Source: Diphasiastrum complanatum
Taxonomy: Eukaryota; Streptophyta; Lycopodiopsida; Lycopodiales; Lycopodiaceae
DNA: 64,000 nt
Direction of reading: 5' to 3'
Assembly (NCBI GenBank): GCA_029204225.1
Contig: CM055100.1
Location: 13,151,543-13,215,542, forward strand
In this document: in pieces, positions 1 to 11,258 of the stretch
How positions within the stretch are numbered: position 1 is the first letter of the stretch
Layout of the letters: the number at the start of each line of letters is the position of its first letter
Notes under the pieces: generated by a model
What the model saw: the letters and a program-made list of their open reading frames with translations, nothing else
Told to the model about the DNA's origin: nothing
The model's database searches: none
Translations under genes and position numbers: made by a program

Positions 1-362
1 ATCCTCCACCTGTGTCCCTCCTATCAAACACAAAGATAGATAACAAGATGGCCTCAAGTATTCACCACCCAACCATAGATAGATCCAAGCTCCAAGCAAG
101 ACCTATCTAGCACCCCCTTGCTAACCATAAACAAATCACAAGCATACCACAATAGACTATAGCATACTTGATATCCAAATCCTACTTATGTTCCATACCA
201 TAAGCAAGATCCAAACCCTAAGCATACTACCACAAGAAAGCACTCTACACACTAGTAGAAAAGCAAACAAGAGAGATCTCTCCCTCCCAATGGGTGCCCT
301 ACTACCCTCATATAGATGGCCCGTGGACCCCTCCAGTGCACTATGGAGTTCCATGCTCATCC

Positions 363-397
<35 letters not shown>

Positions 398-692
398 TAG
401 GAGAGTTGAAGAATCTCCAAGAGCCTCCATAGGCTTATGGAAGGTCAAGAGATTCCTTCCATAACCTATGACTCTTTGAATCCTTTCTTGTGGGAGTTGG
501 AAACTCATTGGACCCATTGGAAGTGTGGCCTCCCACTAGGTCCCAATGCCCAAGTTGTGCATGTATACTTTGGTCCTAGACCAAGTAAGTGATATGGTTC
601 AAGGTTGAGGCCCAAGGCTTAGAATAGTCATCCAATGACATCTTCGCCGATGTTTAGAACCAACCGAGACGACCGTTGTAATAAGTGCATTA
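1..692. other. Gene-free stretch, possible old LTR on the minus strand
   Basis: No coding similarity is visible on either strand. Read on the minus strand, a TATATGAGGG box (about 309-318) is followed by a purine-rich leader, which resembles an LTR promoter, but no LTR ends or partner copy are found. A GA microsatellite lies inside. Confidence 0.3.
366..393. repeat. (GA)n microsatellite
   Basis: About 14 uninterrupted GA units. Similar GA/CT tracts recur at 55.1-55.9 kb and 58-58.8 kb. Confidence 0.95.
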
Positions 693-1748
693 CATGAGGA
701 AGATTCGGGGGGTTACTATACTCTTAAAAACACTGCAAAAAAGATTTTCAATACTAAATATTGGTGGCCTGTCGTCTATAGAGATGTTACATTATTCATT
801 AAAAAATGTGATGCATGCCAGAGGATGGAGAAACCCAGCTTCGCAACACATTGGCCGCTTACTCCAATTATTCCCTTAGCACCCTTTGAGAAGTGGGAGA
901 TAGATTTTGTAGGACCTATCAAACCGACCATGCATAAAACTCGTCGTCGTTACATACTCGTTGCCACGGACTATGCTACCAAGATGGTAGAGGCCGAAGC
1001 CACAATTAAGAACGATGCTAAGACTGTAGCAAGGTTTTTATTCCAAAACATTATAACGTGATATGGTTGTCCCTTAGAACTCGTTAGCAATAGGGGAACC
1101 CATTTCTTTAATCAGATCATTGAAGCCATGTTGTCATATTTTTCTATTACACATCGCCAAACTACTCCATATAATCCAAAAGCAAATGGGCTTACAAAGG
1201 GGGCAAATGGAATTTTATGTAAAATTTTGAATAAAGTAATGGAAACACATTCTTCTTATTGGGATCAAAAGTTATCGCCTGTCTTATGGGCACATAGAAC
1301 TGCTGAAAAGATTACAACTAGGCAGACTCCATACTATCTTGTGTATGGAATGCATCCCATACTACTAATAAAATTCGAAGTTCCGACGTTTCGCATTAGT
1401 AATGAAGAGCGAATGGATGCACACGATAGTCTCCGGGAGCGGATGATTTCTTTGACGCAACTAGAAGAAGATTGTCGTCTTTCATTAATCGAGACTAAAC
1501 GAGTTCAGAATAAAAGAAAAGAAATTTTTGACCAATCCATTATGAAAATAAAAATTAAACGAGGAGACTATGTGCTTCTGTATGATAACAGACACATATT
1601 GTTTCCTGGAAAATTACATACCAGATGGATGGGACCGTATAAAGTCATAGAAGTTTTTAATTATGGATCACTTCAGTTAGCTAATCTCCAAGGACATTTA
1701 CTTGACACTCAAGTAAATGGTTCAAGGGTGAAGCACTATTATGACTAA
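693..1748 (+). pseudogene. Ty3/gypsy integrase remnant (gypsy-0)
   Basis: This is the C-terminal part of a Ty3/gypsy polyprotein, whose integrase would insert element DNA into host chromosomes. The zinc-binding segment (about 693-825) reads YWWPVVYRDV then CDACQ, but the second His of the HHCC finger is Tyr. The core starts at WEIDFVGP, with the first catalytic Asp at 903. The second Asp position (1089) is Asn and the Glu position (1197) is Lys, at the usual DD35E spacing. A TGA at 1059-1061 interrupts the frame. The end, VNGSRVKHYYD, resembles Tat/Athila integrases and shows no chromodomain. RT and RNase H are not present upstream. It is dead by both stop and active-site loss. Confidence 0.88.
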
Positions 1749-2304
1749 TTTTCGGTGCATCATGTTCACCGAAGGTTGCGAAAATGCCGAAACCAACGTC
1801 TACATTTTTGCGAAAATGCCGAAACACGACACCTTCGTTACATTTCTATATTATTCTGTGAAAACCCCGACACTATATTGGAATATGGTGTATTGAGTGA
1901 ATTCACCATTTTTGTTTTTTAGAAATACGGAAATTGCGACACATACTTTCGTATTTTTTGGGATTTTCTACCTTCCGACATCTTCGCATTTTTCGCATTT
2001 TTGAAAAAGAAAATGAAAATCTTCGCTTTGACTTACTAAGCTAAGCATTCGTGTATTTTGTTTATTTATTTTTTTTGTTTTTGTTTTTAGGACTAGACAC
2101 TTTATTATTGAGTATGTACCTTCAAAATGAAGGACACGCTTCCATTTAATATTAGTCTAATCCGTCGCAATACCATCAATATGCCTAAGACCTCAAACAC
2201 TTCAGTTGTTGTTGCTACCACTTTCCATCACTCTTGCTCTCCGATTTTTTAATTGTTGCGATCAAGCTCTTTTCTGCCATCACTCGTTTACAACTGTAAG
2301 CACC
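1749..2304. other. Spacer between integrase and third ORF of gypsy-0
   Basis: AT-rich and non-coding. It contains two copies of gcgaaaatgccgaaac (1778-1793 and 1810-1825, 32 bp apart). Otherwise I see nothing. Confidence 0.5.
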
Positions 2305-3832
2305 ATGGCGATTGTATTCAAAACGCACCCAAAACCAGTGATACCAGTATTACAACCACTAGCTGTTCAAGCGCGAATTGAAGGCCTTATTCAATTTAAC
2401 CCATGAGTAATTCTTATTGATCTATGTTATGAGCTGATCCGCAATTTGAGTGAAACAGAAGAAGGACATATTTCCACTACTGTCTGCAATCAAGAGATTG
2501 TTATTACAGAAGGATTTTACTGTCGTGCCTTAGGATTGCCTATGGATGGCAGTATGCCAGTTACTAAACCAGATTTCATTGCAGAGAGCAGAGTTTTTCA
2601 AGAGGAAGCTTATCTTGAGAAACATGGATATAAACTCTCTTACATTAGAGATCCCAATCTCAAAAGCTTTGTTCGATTTGCTCTTGCTTCTATCTTTTTA
2701 CCGGAGCAAGAGTACACCATCTCAAATACAAATATGGGATATCTGCTAAGAGTGTTAAATGGAGAGCCTATTGCCTTTGGACAGATTACTTTCAAGCAAT
2801 TCTGTAAATTAGTAAAAGTTAATCAGTTTTCTAGGTTGGGTCTGCAGATGGGTATTTTATGTATGGATGCTGGTGTGCTAACCAGTGCAGGAGGACATCA
2901 GGATTGCACCAGTGCTGCCAGAGCTAGCCCCATCACTAGAGACTGAATCCCAGATGCAGATATCAAAAGCAACCACCGTATCAACCACATCATCATCATC
3001 AAGTCAAGGGAGCTCGGTGAGAATGACTTTGCCATCATCCCAATATACGCCATTGTCTAGTACAGAAGGAACTAGGGATGCAGAAGCGGAAGGAGAGGAC
3101 ACTGCTGATCAGGAGCAGAATCAGAGTGATATATCACAAGAGCTAGCACCACAAGAAGCAGAACAACTTCCTGATGACCAGCAAGGCAATGAAAGTGACG
3201 TCAAGGCACCAATTCTTGATGCCGAATTATATTAAAAGATTTTTGGAACACTATTGTCATATATGCGGGCAACTATTTAGCATCTTGCCAACTTGGAAAA
3301 GGTATCCAGGAAGCTTGGATCAAAGTATGAAAGAGTCCAAGCAGACCTAATCCAGAGGGATACAGAGCTAAACGAAACAAAGGCTGAGCTATTCTATAAA
3401 AATGAAGAACTTGAAGCGGCCCAAGCAGAGTTGAGCAGGAAGGACATAGAGCTTGAAGAAACAAAAGGAAGGCAAAACGCTACGCTCGAAGTATTGGAAG
3501 AAATGCAGGAGCAGTCCAATGCCTTCGAAAGCAAAAACATATCGCTTAAACAACAAATTCAGACTCTTTAGGATACTTTGTAGGAGGAGAGACGTATTCG
3601 ATCTACTCTCCAAAATAGTAATGCAGAGCTGAGTAACGAACTTAGCAGTGCTCAGGACTCAATTGCCCAACTGCAAAATTCTGCAGGAATGTTAAAAAAA
3701 GAAAATCAAATATACAAGAGACAGGCCGAAGAGGCGGTTATATGGCGAATTAACGCCGAAGTCACATTAGGTGCCTATGTATCTCATGGCAAGTACCCAA
3801 GTGCATGCCATAGTTCGAGTCAGTGCAAATAG
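2305..3832 (+). pseudogene. Third ORF downstream of gypsy-0 integrase, head domain plus coiled coil
   Basis: An extra reading frame lies 3' of integrase on the same strand, broken by a stop at 2404 and by frame changes near 2900 and 3240. The head (about 2305-2900) has a pattern that, from memory, recalls the 'putative plant transposon protein' domain found with Athila-type elements. A Ser/Thr-rich, then acidic Glu/Gln-rich linker follows (2885-3235). A long heptad-rich coiled coil (3293-3832) follows with repeated ELEETK-like segments. Two TAG codons in the coiled coil (3569-3571 and 3581-3583) look like CAG-to-TAG decay, since the heptads continue beyond them. Function is unknown; an accessory or envelope-like role is only a guess. 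No signal peptide or membrane segment is evident. Confidence 0.6.
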
Positions 3833-4174
3833 AAGTTACAAAGGCCTTTTAGTGCAGACTACACCGTTTATAGATCATGGGTCACCACATTGAGTTTTTT
3901 AACCGTGACTGGACTTTAGTTGTTGAGGACTTCTGTCTAGAACACATGAGTTCATGAATAAGATTAACTATTTGTCTGTTCATACATGTCTGCATCGAAC
4001 ATAACACAAATCCTTGCTGACAACTTAATCAATCAGAGTGCAATTCATTCGAGCTACTCTGATAACATTTCATTTGCAGAACGCTTTTCATTCGGTTTGA
4101 TAGAGAAAGATTGTTGTTTGGAATTCATTTATCAACACACACCACAATACAAGTAACAGTGGTTACTTATAAAA
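3833..4174. other. Gene-free junction between gypsy-0 and copia-1
   Basis: No coding similarity or repeat seen. It probably holds the 3' untranslated end of gypsy-0 and the break point of copia-1. Confidence 0.4.
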
Positions 4175-4180
4175 TGTCTG

Positions 4181-5290
4181 TTGACAACTAAGTTAACAAA
4201 AAATCTTATTAGTGTTGGGCAATTGTTTGATAGTGGACTAGATGTGAATTTCAATGTTGATACATGTACAATCAAGAAGCATGATGAGATCCTTGCATTT
4301 GGGTCTAGATATGGTGGATTCTACAAGCTTGATCCCAAAGAGTATGCTAACTCTTGTGATAGTGCTTTTGCTTCTCATATGTCTTTGGAGGAACTATGGC
4401 ATAGAAGGTTGGGGCATCCTAACTATAGTTCTATGGTGTCCATGGTCAAGAAAGCCAAAGCTATTGGCTTGCCTAATCTTATCTCCAAGAATTTCAAGCC
4501 ATGTGAGGCTTGTGCCATATCTAAGTCTCAAGTCATCTATCAAGACTACACATCCATTAGGGCTCATACACTCAGATGTGCACTTCTCATCTTCAAAGAG
4601 CAAGAGTGGTGCTACTTGCTTTGTAACTTTCATTGATGATTTCACAAGATTTACTTGGTTATATCTTCTAGCTTCAAAGTATATGGTGTTTGATTATTTC
4701 CTAAAGTTCAAAGCTCTAGTTGAAAAGCAATTTTCATACAAAATCAAGATTCTTAGAAGTGATGGAGGTGGTGAGTACACTTCCAATAAATTTCATGATT
4801 ATTGTGAGCTTGAAGGAATTAAAAGAGAGTTTTCTTGTGCATATACACCATCTCAAAATGGGGTGGCTGAAAAAAAGAATAGAACATTGTGTGAATGTGC
4901 CAAAATTATTAGAATTGAGGCATCCTTGCCAAAAGACTTTTGGGGTGAGGCCATCAATTGTTCAAACTATCTTTGCAATCGACTCCCTCATGTTGCACTT
5001 GGAGGAAACTCACCATATGAAGCACTTTATTCGAAGAAACCTAAGGTTGATTACCTTAGAGTATTTGGATGCATTTGCTTTGTCCATATTCCCTTGGAAA
5101 TGAGAAAGAAGGATGATCCTTGTGCAAGCAAAGGAGTAATGGTTGGATATTCATCCAACAAGAAAGCCTATTGAATCTACATGCTCTCTACTTCTAAAGT
5201 AATTGATAGTAGAGATATAGTTTTTCATGAAGAAGAAAAGTACAATCTTGGAGGGGCCAAGATCAAGCAACCTCAAAATCTATCACCTTT
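4181..5290 (+). pseudogene. copia-1 GAG-pre-integrase and integrase
   Basis: The first frame (4181-4560) encodes the GAG-pre-integrase domain with its HHCC zinc site (LWHRRLGHPN, then CEAC). A frameshift near 4545 moves to the integrase core. The catalytic triad is intact: Asp at 4575 (IHSD), Asp at 4761 (RSDGGGEY) and Glu at 4869 (NGVAEK), with DD35E spacing. The integrase tail follows (LRVFGC, then VMVGYSS), broken by TGA at 5172. Its usual role is to insert copia cDNA. The frameshift and stop make it inactive, although the active site itself is preserved, so decay is younger than in gypsy-0. Confidence 0.9.
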
Positions 5291-5299
5291 TGTCAACAT

Positions 5300-6825
5300 A
5301 TGGAGGAGTCGAGATTTGAAGATGGAAGTCCTCAAATTTTTACTCCTAGAAGATCCATGAGGGAGAGATTCGAGCCTAAGAGGCTCACTTATGATAACAA
5401 AGGAAAACAAGTGGATCTTGATTCCACTTATGCTTATTTTGTTTCTCGTGAGGAGCCCAAAGATGTCCAAGAAGCCCTCAATACCAAGGAGTGGTATGAG
5501 GCCATGAAGATTGAATATGATGCCTTGATCACCAACCACACATGGGAGCTAGTGGATCCACCACCTAACATGCATATCATTGGATGCAAGTGGGTGTTCA
5601 AGGTCAAGTACAATCATGATGGCTCCATCAACAAGTACAAGGCAAGATTATGTGCTAAAGGCTTTGCACACATATATGGCCTTGACTATGAAGAAACCTT
5701 TGCTCATGTTGCAAAGATGGTGACAATAAGAACCATAATCTCTCTTGCCTTATTTTTTAAATGGAAATTGTATCAACTTGATGCCTCCAACGCTTTTTTG
5801 AATGGCTATCTTGAGGAGGAGATATACATGGAACAACCTCAAGGATTTATCAAGGATAAATCTAAGGTGTGTTTGCTATTTAGAAGTCTTTATGGCTTGA
5901 AGCAAGCACCTAGATCATGGTATTCAATACTCAACAACTTTCTACTTTCATTAGGATTTGTGCTTAGTGACTATGATCCTTCTATGTACTTAAAGTTTGA
6001 TGGTAGTAATATTGTCATTCTTCTAATCTATGTAGATGACATTATTCTTAGTGGAAGTTGTTTGATGCTAGTTCAAGAAACTAAAGATGCATTATGAAGA
6101 GAATTTAAAATGCAAGATCTAGGAGAGACCTATTACATTTTAGGCCTTGAGATTGATTTTCATGAAGAGTATGCTTTTATTTGTCAATCTAGATATGTCT
6201 TTTCTATGTTGAGAAAATTCAATATGCAAAATTGTAAAGGCATAGATACTCCCATGGAGCAACATGTAAAAGATCCTATTAAAGGTGATGAAAGATCCTT
6301 TGAGGACATCACACTTTATAGGAGTCTTATAGGCTCTTTAATTTGGCTTACTATCACTAGACCCGATTTGAGCTATTGTGTGCACAAATTGAGTCAATTT
6401 ATGCAAGATCCTAATATCCAACATTGGAAGATGGCCAAGAGAGTTCTAAGATATGTATCTTCTACTCAAGATTATGGTTTATTATACAAGAATGAAGATC
6501 TAACCATTGTTGGCTATTCAGATTTCGATTTTGCAAGTGAGAGCTAAAGTGCATCAAAGAGGATGATCTTCCCTTGATCAAATGTGACAACATATCGGCC
6601 CAAGCTCTTACAAACAATCCTATTTTTCATGCAAGAAGCAAGCATATAGAAGTGGCACACCATTTTGTAAGGGAAAAGCTCATTGGAGGAGAAATCAACT
6701 TGGAACACGTCGACACATCTTCATGTATTGCTGATCTTCTCACAAAGCTACTTTGTAAAAGTGCCTTCTCAAAACATAGATCTAATCTTGGTCTTATCTC
6801 AAGATCGATGCTTGATCCACATTAG
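5300..6825 (+). pseudogene. copia-1 reverse transcriptase and RNase H
   Basis: Copia RT copies element RNA into cDNA. The frame shows the entry motif (GCKWVFKVKY), the first catalytic Asp block (LDASNAFLNG), LYGLKQAPRSWY, and the active-site YVDD box at 6029-6040. A TGA at 6095-6097 splits the frame. The thumb and connection continue (ITRPDLSYCV) into the start of RNase H (GYSDFDFA). There the frame stops at 6545-6547, and the middle of RNase H is missing. The C-terminal RNase H (ARSKHIEVAHHFVREK, IADLLTK) resumes by about 6550. So the RT catalytic residues remain but RNase H carries an internal deletion. The family is close to copia-3. Confidence 0.92.
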
Positions 6826-6866
6826 ATACATTTTTAGGAGTGTCAAAATATTGGTGAAAAAAATCT

Positions 6867-7145
6867 AAAAAATCTTTTCATATATTAAAATTTCTAACAA
6901 TATTTTTTTTTACAAAAAATAATATAAAAACACCTCTGAAATTAAAATATTATAAACTTGACAAATCGTTACAATTTTAATTTTTGGTAATGATTATCAA
7001 TGTTAAAATTTTTAAAATATTTCAAAATTTCAATTTTAAATCATTAACAAACAAATTTAAGAACATTAAATCAATAAAAAAGAATTCAAAACACAATACA
7101 TCAAAAATATAAACGCAATTATTCTTTACAACAAAAGAGAACTTT
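6867..7145. other. AT-rich stretch, probable left part of a DNA element
   Basis: Very AT-rich with no coding sequence. It lies between the broken 3' LTR of copia-1 and the 3' end of the methyltransferase-like gene. I looked for a terminal inverted repeat against 20.1-20.3 kb and found no convincing match. Confidence 0.35.
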
Positions 7146-7781
7146 TTATTTCCAAAAATCATCGAGGTCATTTACATCTTTTTCTTTTTTATGAGTAGTC
7201 ACTGTACTTTCAAGTGACACTTCTTCTACAATTTCCTCGACTACCGTAACCACATTGTAATCTTGACCAAGACATCAACAAATTCTCCTGTGTCGTCTAT
7301 TTTTTCGCTAGCAGGAGGCTGAGGTTCCTTGGACAAGGCAATTACTGAATCCTCGCTATCTAAAATCTTTCTCATCTCAAATAGTTCATCTATTAAAACT
7401 GAAAGAGGTTTCATTCTCATTTTTACAAAATCAACTAAATTACTATCTAAATTTACTGTAGCAACATGTCTGTCTTTCTAAACAGCACATGCGCTCATAG
7501 AGTCGCTACCGCTAAATAAATCCAAATCCCAATTAGCTGGGTGAGAAAAAATATCAATTAAATGATTAATTAATTGTTGTGGCTTTTGGTAGGGACAAGC
7601 CACAGAACCTGTTATTGGATTCTTTAATTTCTTCGTCACGGCTGGATACTGGAACAAGTTTCCAAAACCTGTCAATCCGGAAGTGTTTTAATTTGTCATC
7701 CAAAGAATAATAATCGATGGTTATGTATTCTATTTCATTGCAAAGTCGAGCTCCTCCGAGTTCTTGACATTGGGCTTGTAC

Positions 7782-7909
7782 CTAACATGGAACATTACAA
7801 TTAAAATAAGTTTAAAATTTTAACTTTAAAATCAGAATTTTAAAATAAAAATATGAATTAAAATATGAATTAAAATATGAATTAATAATTCAGAAACTTA
7901 AAAACTTAC
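7782..7909 (-). other. Spliceosomal intron in the methyltransferase-like gene
   Basis: On the minus strand it begins GTAAGT and ends TTAG, 128 bp and AT-rich. Removing it restores a continuous frame across the junction (ENDVW to YKPN), which supports a eukaryotic, once-transcribed gene. Confidence 0.7.
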
Positions 7910-8385
7910 CACACATCATTCTCTATTCTCGCATTACAGAAAGTTAGTAGAGCTTTATGTATTGAAGCTGACTGTCAAGAAGAATGAAAAATAACAATTC
8001 TCCAAATTGGAGAAATTGTGACTTCAAGAAAACCCTGCATAAAACTATAGATTTCAGTGAATTTGAAAGGAGAATCATCATTTAATGATTTCTTCATCTG
8101 AAATCCATATGGTATATCGGCGATGTGGAGTGTATAAAGGCTTTTTTTTTTTTTAATTTGGAAATTTCTCTGCAATCGCCCTCCTCAACCGAGTAAAATC
8201 ATGGTTGATCATCGACACTTTTGAGAAGGTAGGTCTCTAATGGATCCTCCTCCGCAATGGTCTCACCCCTTGCCAATCTCTCCCTGTCTTTTTTTTTTTT
8301 CTGCTTTTGCCTTCTAAATATGTCTCTAGAATTGCTCTGGAAAGACTTTGTTTTTCTTATCTTCCGGAGACTGAAAAAGAAAAAG

Positions 8386-8538
8386 CTATGCTTAGCATGG
8401 GAGACACAAAATATTAAATAGAATAGAATACTTAAAATATCAAAAATAAATAATTTAATAAAGAAAAAAACTATGCTTAGCATAGGAGACAAAAATATAA
8501 AAAAGAAACAATTAATAAGCACCTATGCTAAGCATGGG
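8386..8538. repeat. Three copies of the ATGCTTAGCAT palindrome
   Basis: The 11-bp odd palindrome (ATGCT-T-AGCAT) occurs in ctatgcttagcat at 8386 and 8471 (85 bp apart, both followed by gagacaaaa-like sequence) and inverted at 8522-8538. A fourth copy lies at 12,263-12,277, beyond copia-3, which suggests both flanks belong to one element. Confidence 0.6.
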
Positions 8539-9360
8539 TGAAATAAATACCATGTCTCTAAACAAAATTAAAAATAGACTCAAAGATTCATTTCGACTGC
8601 TCAAAGGATAAAGCCTCTAGCACTCTTCAAAATCTTGACAATTTAACCCTGTCACAAGGGCTTTTTAAACTTTCATAAATAAATTATGCCTGCATTTAAA
8701 AAGTATAATTGTTAAATATCCAACAAAATAGCATAAAACAAATGTAGACAAACACGAATAAAAATATGTTTTATAATTACACACCAAAGTAACTAGAGCT
8801 TTATCAAAATAGGCTTTGATGGCCTCGTCTTGGCAAAGTCGAATCTTTATCATAGTCTCATTCAGAATGAAAATTGAACGAGAGTTATCCGTCTTCTTTA
8901 CAAGTACATTCACAAAACCTTCTTCCTCTCTCATCTAGTTGATCAGCAAGCAATCTTCTTTGAACTTTGAATTGTGAGTCTCCCCTGTCAGGCTTCTCAG
9001 CTAAATGAATAAAAAGCTCCGAAAGCTTTGTGTTGTTGACCCCTTTGGTGAAGTAGTACATGAATTTTTTCTTATCTTTCAATGGAAAATCTTGAGGTTT
9101 ACCCAAAATTTTAAAAGAAATCCTCGACATTTCGAAAATTATCAAAGACAATTGAAAATCTGCAAAAAAAAAGACTTTTTAGAAAAATTTAAAACACTAC
9201 CTTAATGACAATACTGAAAAATTTAATAAGACAAGCCGTTTTTGTGAAAAATCTTTAAAAAACAGAACTAAAAATTCAACACATTTTCTTATTAAAACAT
9301 CTCAAAAGGATTACTTTTCTCAAACAAAACCTTGTAAAATAAGAAAAATACGAGCAACGA

Positions 9361-10156
9361 CAATTGCTTCAAGAAGAAGAATCAACTCAATCAATCCAAC
9401 ATCACCAATGGGAAAGAAGACTATATTGCAAGTGATGGAGAAGACTCTCTTATGGCATCAAGCTTCTCCTCCTCCACCTTCAACAAGGATGACTCATGGT
9501 ATATTGATAGTGGAGCATCTTCACATATGTGTGGCTCCAAGCACTTTTTTTCATCTATTATGCCTTATGATGGAGTCAAGAAGACCATATACATTGCAAG
9601 CAAGCATGAGTGATTGAAGGAGTATGGATTATTCCCTTGAAGCTTGCATCTTCTAAATATCTCTTTCTCAACAATGTTCTTTTTGTCCCAAAGCTTATAA
9701 AGAACATCTTAAGTGTTGGCCAACTTTTTGATAGTGGCTTTGATGTCAATTTCAATATTGACAATTGTGTGATTAAGAAGGATGGTGAGATCCTTGCATA
9801 TGGATCAAGATTTGAAGGCATCTACAAATTGGATCCAAGTGAGAGTGCAAACTCTCTTGATGTTTCTTATATGTCCAATATTTCAAAGGAGGATGATCAC
9901 ACAAGATGAACATATCTTCTCTCTTCAAGTATTATGGTGTATGATTATTCCTTATTATTCAAAGCATATGTTGAGAATAAATTCTCATTGAAGATCAAAG
10001 CTTTGAGGAGTATTGGAGATCTTGAAGGAATAGCATCATATGAAGTTTTATTCAAGATGAAGCCTAAGGTTAATCACCTTAGTGAACTTGGTAGTGCTTG
10101 CTTTGCACATATTCCCTTGGAAAAAGGAGGAAGGATGATCCAAGCTCATGGATCAT
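9361..10156 (+). pseudogene. copia-3 protease and partial integrase
   Basis: The frame starting near 9370 runs through a Ser-rich linker into the aspartic protease motif WYIDSGASSHM (about 9500-9535). Frameshifts and a stop follow. The next segment (9650-9905) matches the region before the GAG-pre-integrase finger (ILSVGQLFDSG). The HHCC finger itself is gone, and the frame jumps to KEDDHTR, then TGA. The integrase is reduced to short blocks (FSLKIKALRS, GSACFAHIPLEK) because the core between them, including the second Asp and Glu, is deleted. It cannot make a working integrase. Confidence 0.82.
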
Positions 10157-11003
10157 GATTGGATACTCATCCATCAAGGTGGCCTTTAGTGTCTTTACAC
10201 TCTCTATTTCAAAAGTGATTGTGAATAGAGATGTCATATTGCATAAAGATTCAATCTTGGAAGTGGCCGAGATCAAGGCTTCTCAAAAAGCATCACAAGT
10301 TATCTTTTTTGAAGGTATTCAAGTTATGATGGGGCCAAGGTGTGAGGAGGAGATTCTTCTTCATATAATTTCAAGAAGATCTTCAAGATGCATGGCCGAG
10401 TCTTTATGGCTCACCTTACATGACAAAGAGGGGCATCTTTCATGTTGTATCTACTACAACACATTCTTATATGCTTCTCTTCCTTTTCTTGAAATGCTAT
10501 CTTGCTTCATTGAATTTTTTGGATCTCAAAGTTCAAGAAAAGCTATACTAGTTTTTTATGATGCTTATGGTATGGACATGTTTCTTGTCAATATTGACTT
10601 AGATGTGTTTCCAATACTTTTTGAAAGCAAGATATTGTATTGTCAAAAGTATGCTCTTGGTTCTAGTAAGAACAAGATTGAGCTTGGTACTCACTTTTTT
10701 GAAAATCATGTTTTCACATGTTTTGAGGCAAATTGTAAACTCCTCTTGAGATTAAGTGAAGCATCCAAAGTGCACGCTTACATCCTTGAGAGAGTAACTA
10801 GCCTAAAAAAGATCAAGATAGTCTTTGATATCAACATTAGATCCATCATGGATATAGTTCATTGTATGTGGACTAGTCAAGCTAGAAAGCATAATCTTGA
10901 TAATCATCGTTGTTTCACATCTTATGATCTTGATCTCCATAATCCTTATGAGGCTTGGAAGCCTCAGATTTCTCTATTTATGGTGCATCCCTCATGCAAG
11001 TGA
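10098..11003 (+). CDS. 301-codon open frame: integrase tail fused to an unknown domain
   Basis: The longest uninterrupted frame of copia-3. Its first 70 or so codons match the copia integrase C-terminus (MIGYSS, then SKVIVNRDVILHK). The remaining roughly 220 codons occupy the place of RT and RNase H but show none of their motifs (no YVDD, no LYGLKQAP). They are rich in Leu, Phe, Cys and Ser, with no clear membrane or zinc signature. The start used here is simply the first ATG of the open frame, so the true frame would be read through from gag-pol. Openness in such a decayed element could be chance or could mean a non-autonomous lineage kept it. I do not recognise the domain. Confidence 0.4.
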   Translation: MLCTYSLGKRRKDDPSSWIMIGYSSIKVAFSVFTLSISKVIVNRDVILHKDSILEVAEIKASQKASQVIFFEGIQVMMGPRCEEEILLHIISRRSSRCMAESLWLTLHDKEGHLSCCIYYNTFLYASLPFLEMLSCFIEFFGSQSSRKAILVFYDAYGMDMFLVNIDLDVFPILFESKILYCQKYALGSSKNKIELGTHFFENHVFTCFEANCKLLLRLSEASKVHAYILERVTSLKKIKIVFDINIRSIMDIVHCMWTSQARKHNLDNHRCFTSYDLDLHNPYEAWKPQISLFMVHPSCK

Positions 11004-11258
11004 AACTTTAAAAGCAAAGATCATCATCAAGCATGGAGGAAGCCCATGATCATAGTGGCATATTGGTGGAGCAGTCTTCAAAGGCATTGGCAAGAGATCT
11101 CTACCAAAGAGATCTTATCATGGATATGGTGAGGGTGCTGCTATGATGGATCCCTTGGCTGATCTTCACTTCTTATGCATACCAAAGGATCCACTCAAAA
11201 AGATTTACAAACTTCTCAAGTGATCTAGTACCTTTCCAAGCTATTTTTTGAGGAGGAG
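11004..11258 (+). other. copia-3 untranslated tail and polypurine tract
   Basis: No coding motif. It ends in the purine tract TTTTTTGAGGAGGAG at 11,244-11,258, the plus-strand primer site directly before the 3' LTR. Confidence 0.65.

Larger units (their letters stand above)
4175..6866 (+). mobile_element. Ty1/copia element copia-1, truncated at both ends
   Basis: This is a copia element in the domain order GAG-pre-integrase, integrase, RT, RNase H. The 5' LTR, gag and protease are missing. The left break falls in the segment just after protease, near 4175. On the right, a PPT-like TTTTTAGGAG (6832-6841) is followed by about 28 bp resembling the LTR start of copia-2 and copia-3, then by unrelated AT-rich DNA. 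The 3' LTR therefore appears cut by the neighbouring element. Confidence 0.85.
7146..9205 (-). pseudogene. DNA N4/N6-methyltransferase-like pseudogene with intron
   Basis: This reads on the minus strand and appears to encode an SAM-dependent DNA amino-methyltransferase, which would methylate adenine N6 or cytosine N4. Motif IV is IADIPYGF (8101-8124), a variant of the DPPY catalytic box. Downstream comes CPYQKP (about 7580-7600), matching the HPTQKP block that precedes motif I in many bacterial enzymes. Motif I itself is LDLFSGSDSM (7496-7525), where the last Gly of FxGxG is Asp. The order IV then I fits the beta class. A clean GT-AG intron (7782-7909) joins VW to YKPN in phase. Upstream exons (8665-9160) look coding but are unassigned, with a splice acceptor near 9160. 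Decay includes a TGA after FHSS, poly-A frameshifts near 8150, and a stop after motif I. The 5' end is lost at copia-3. It could be a cellular gene fragment rather than transposon cargo. Confidence 0.72.
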
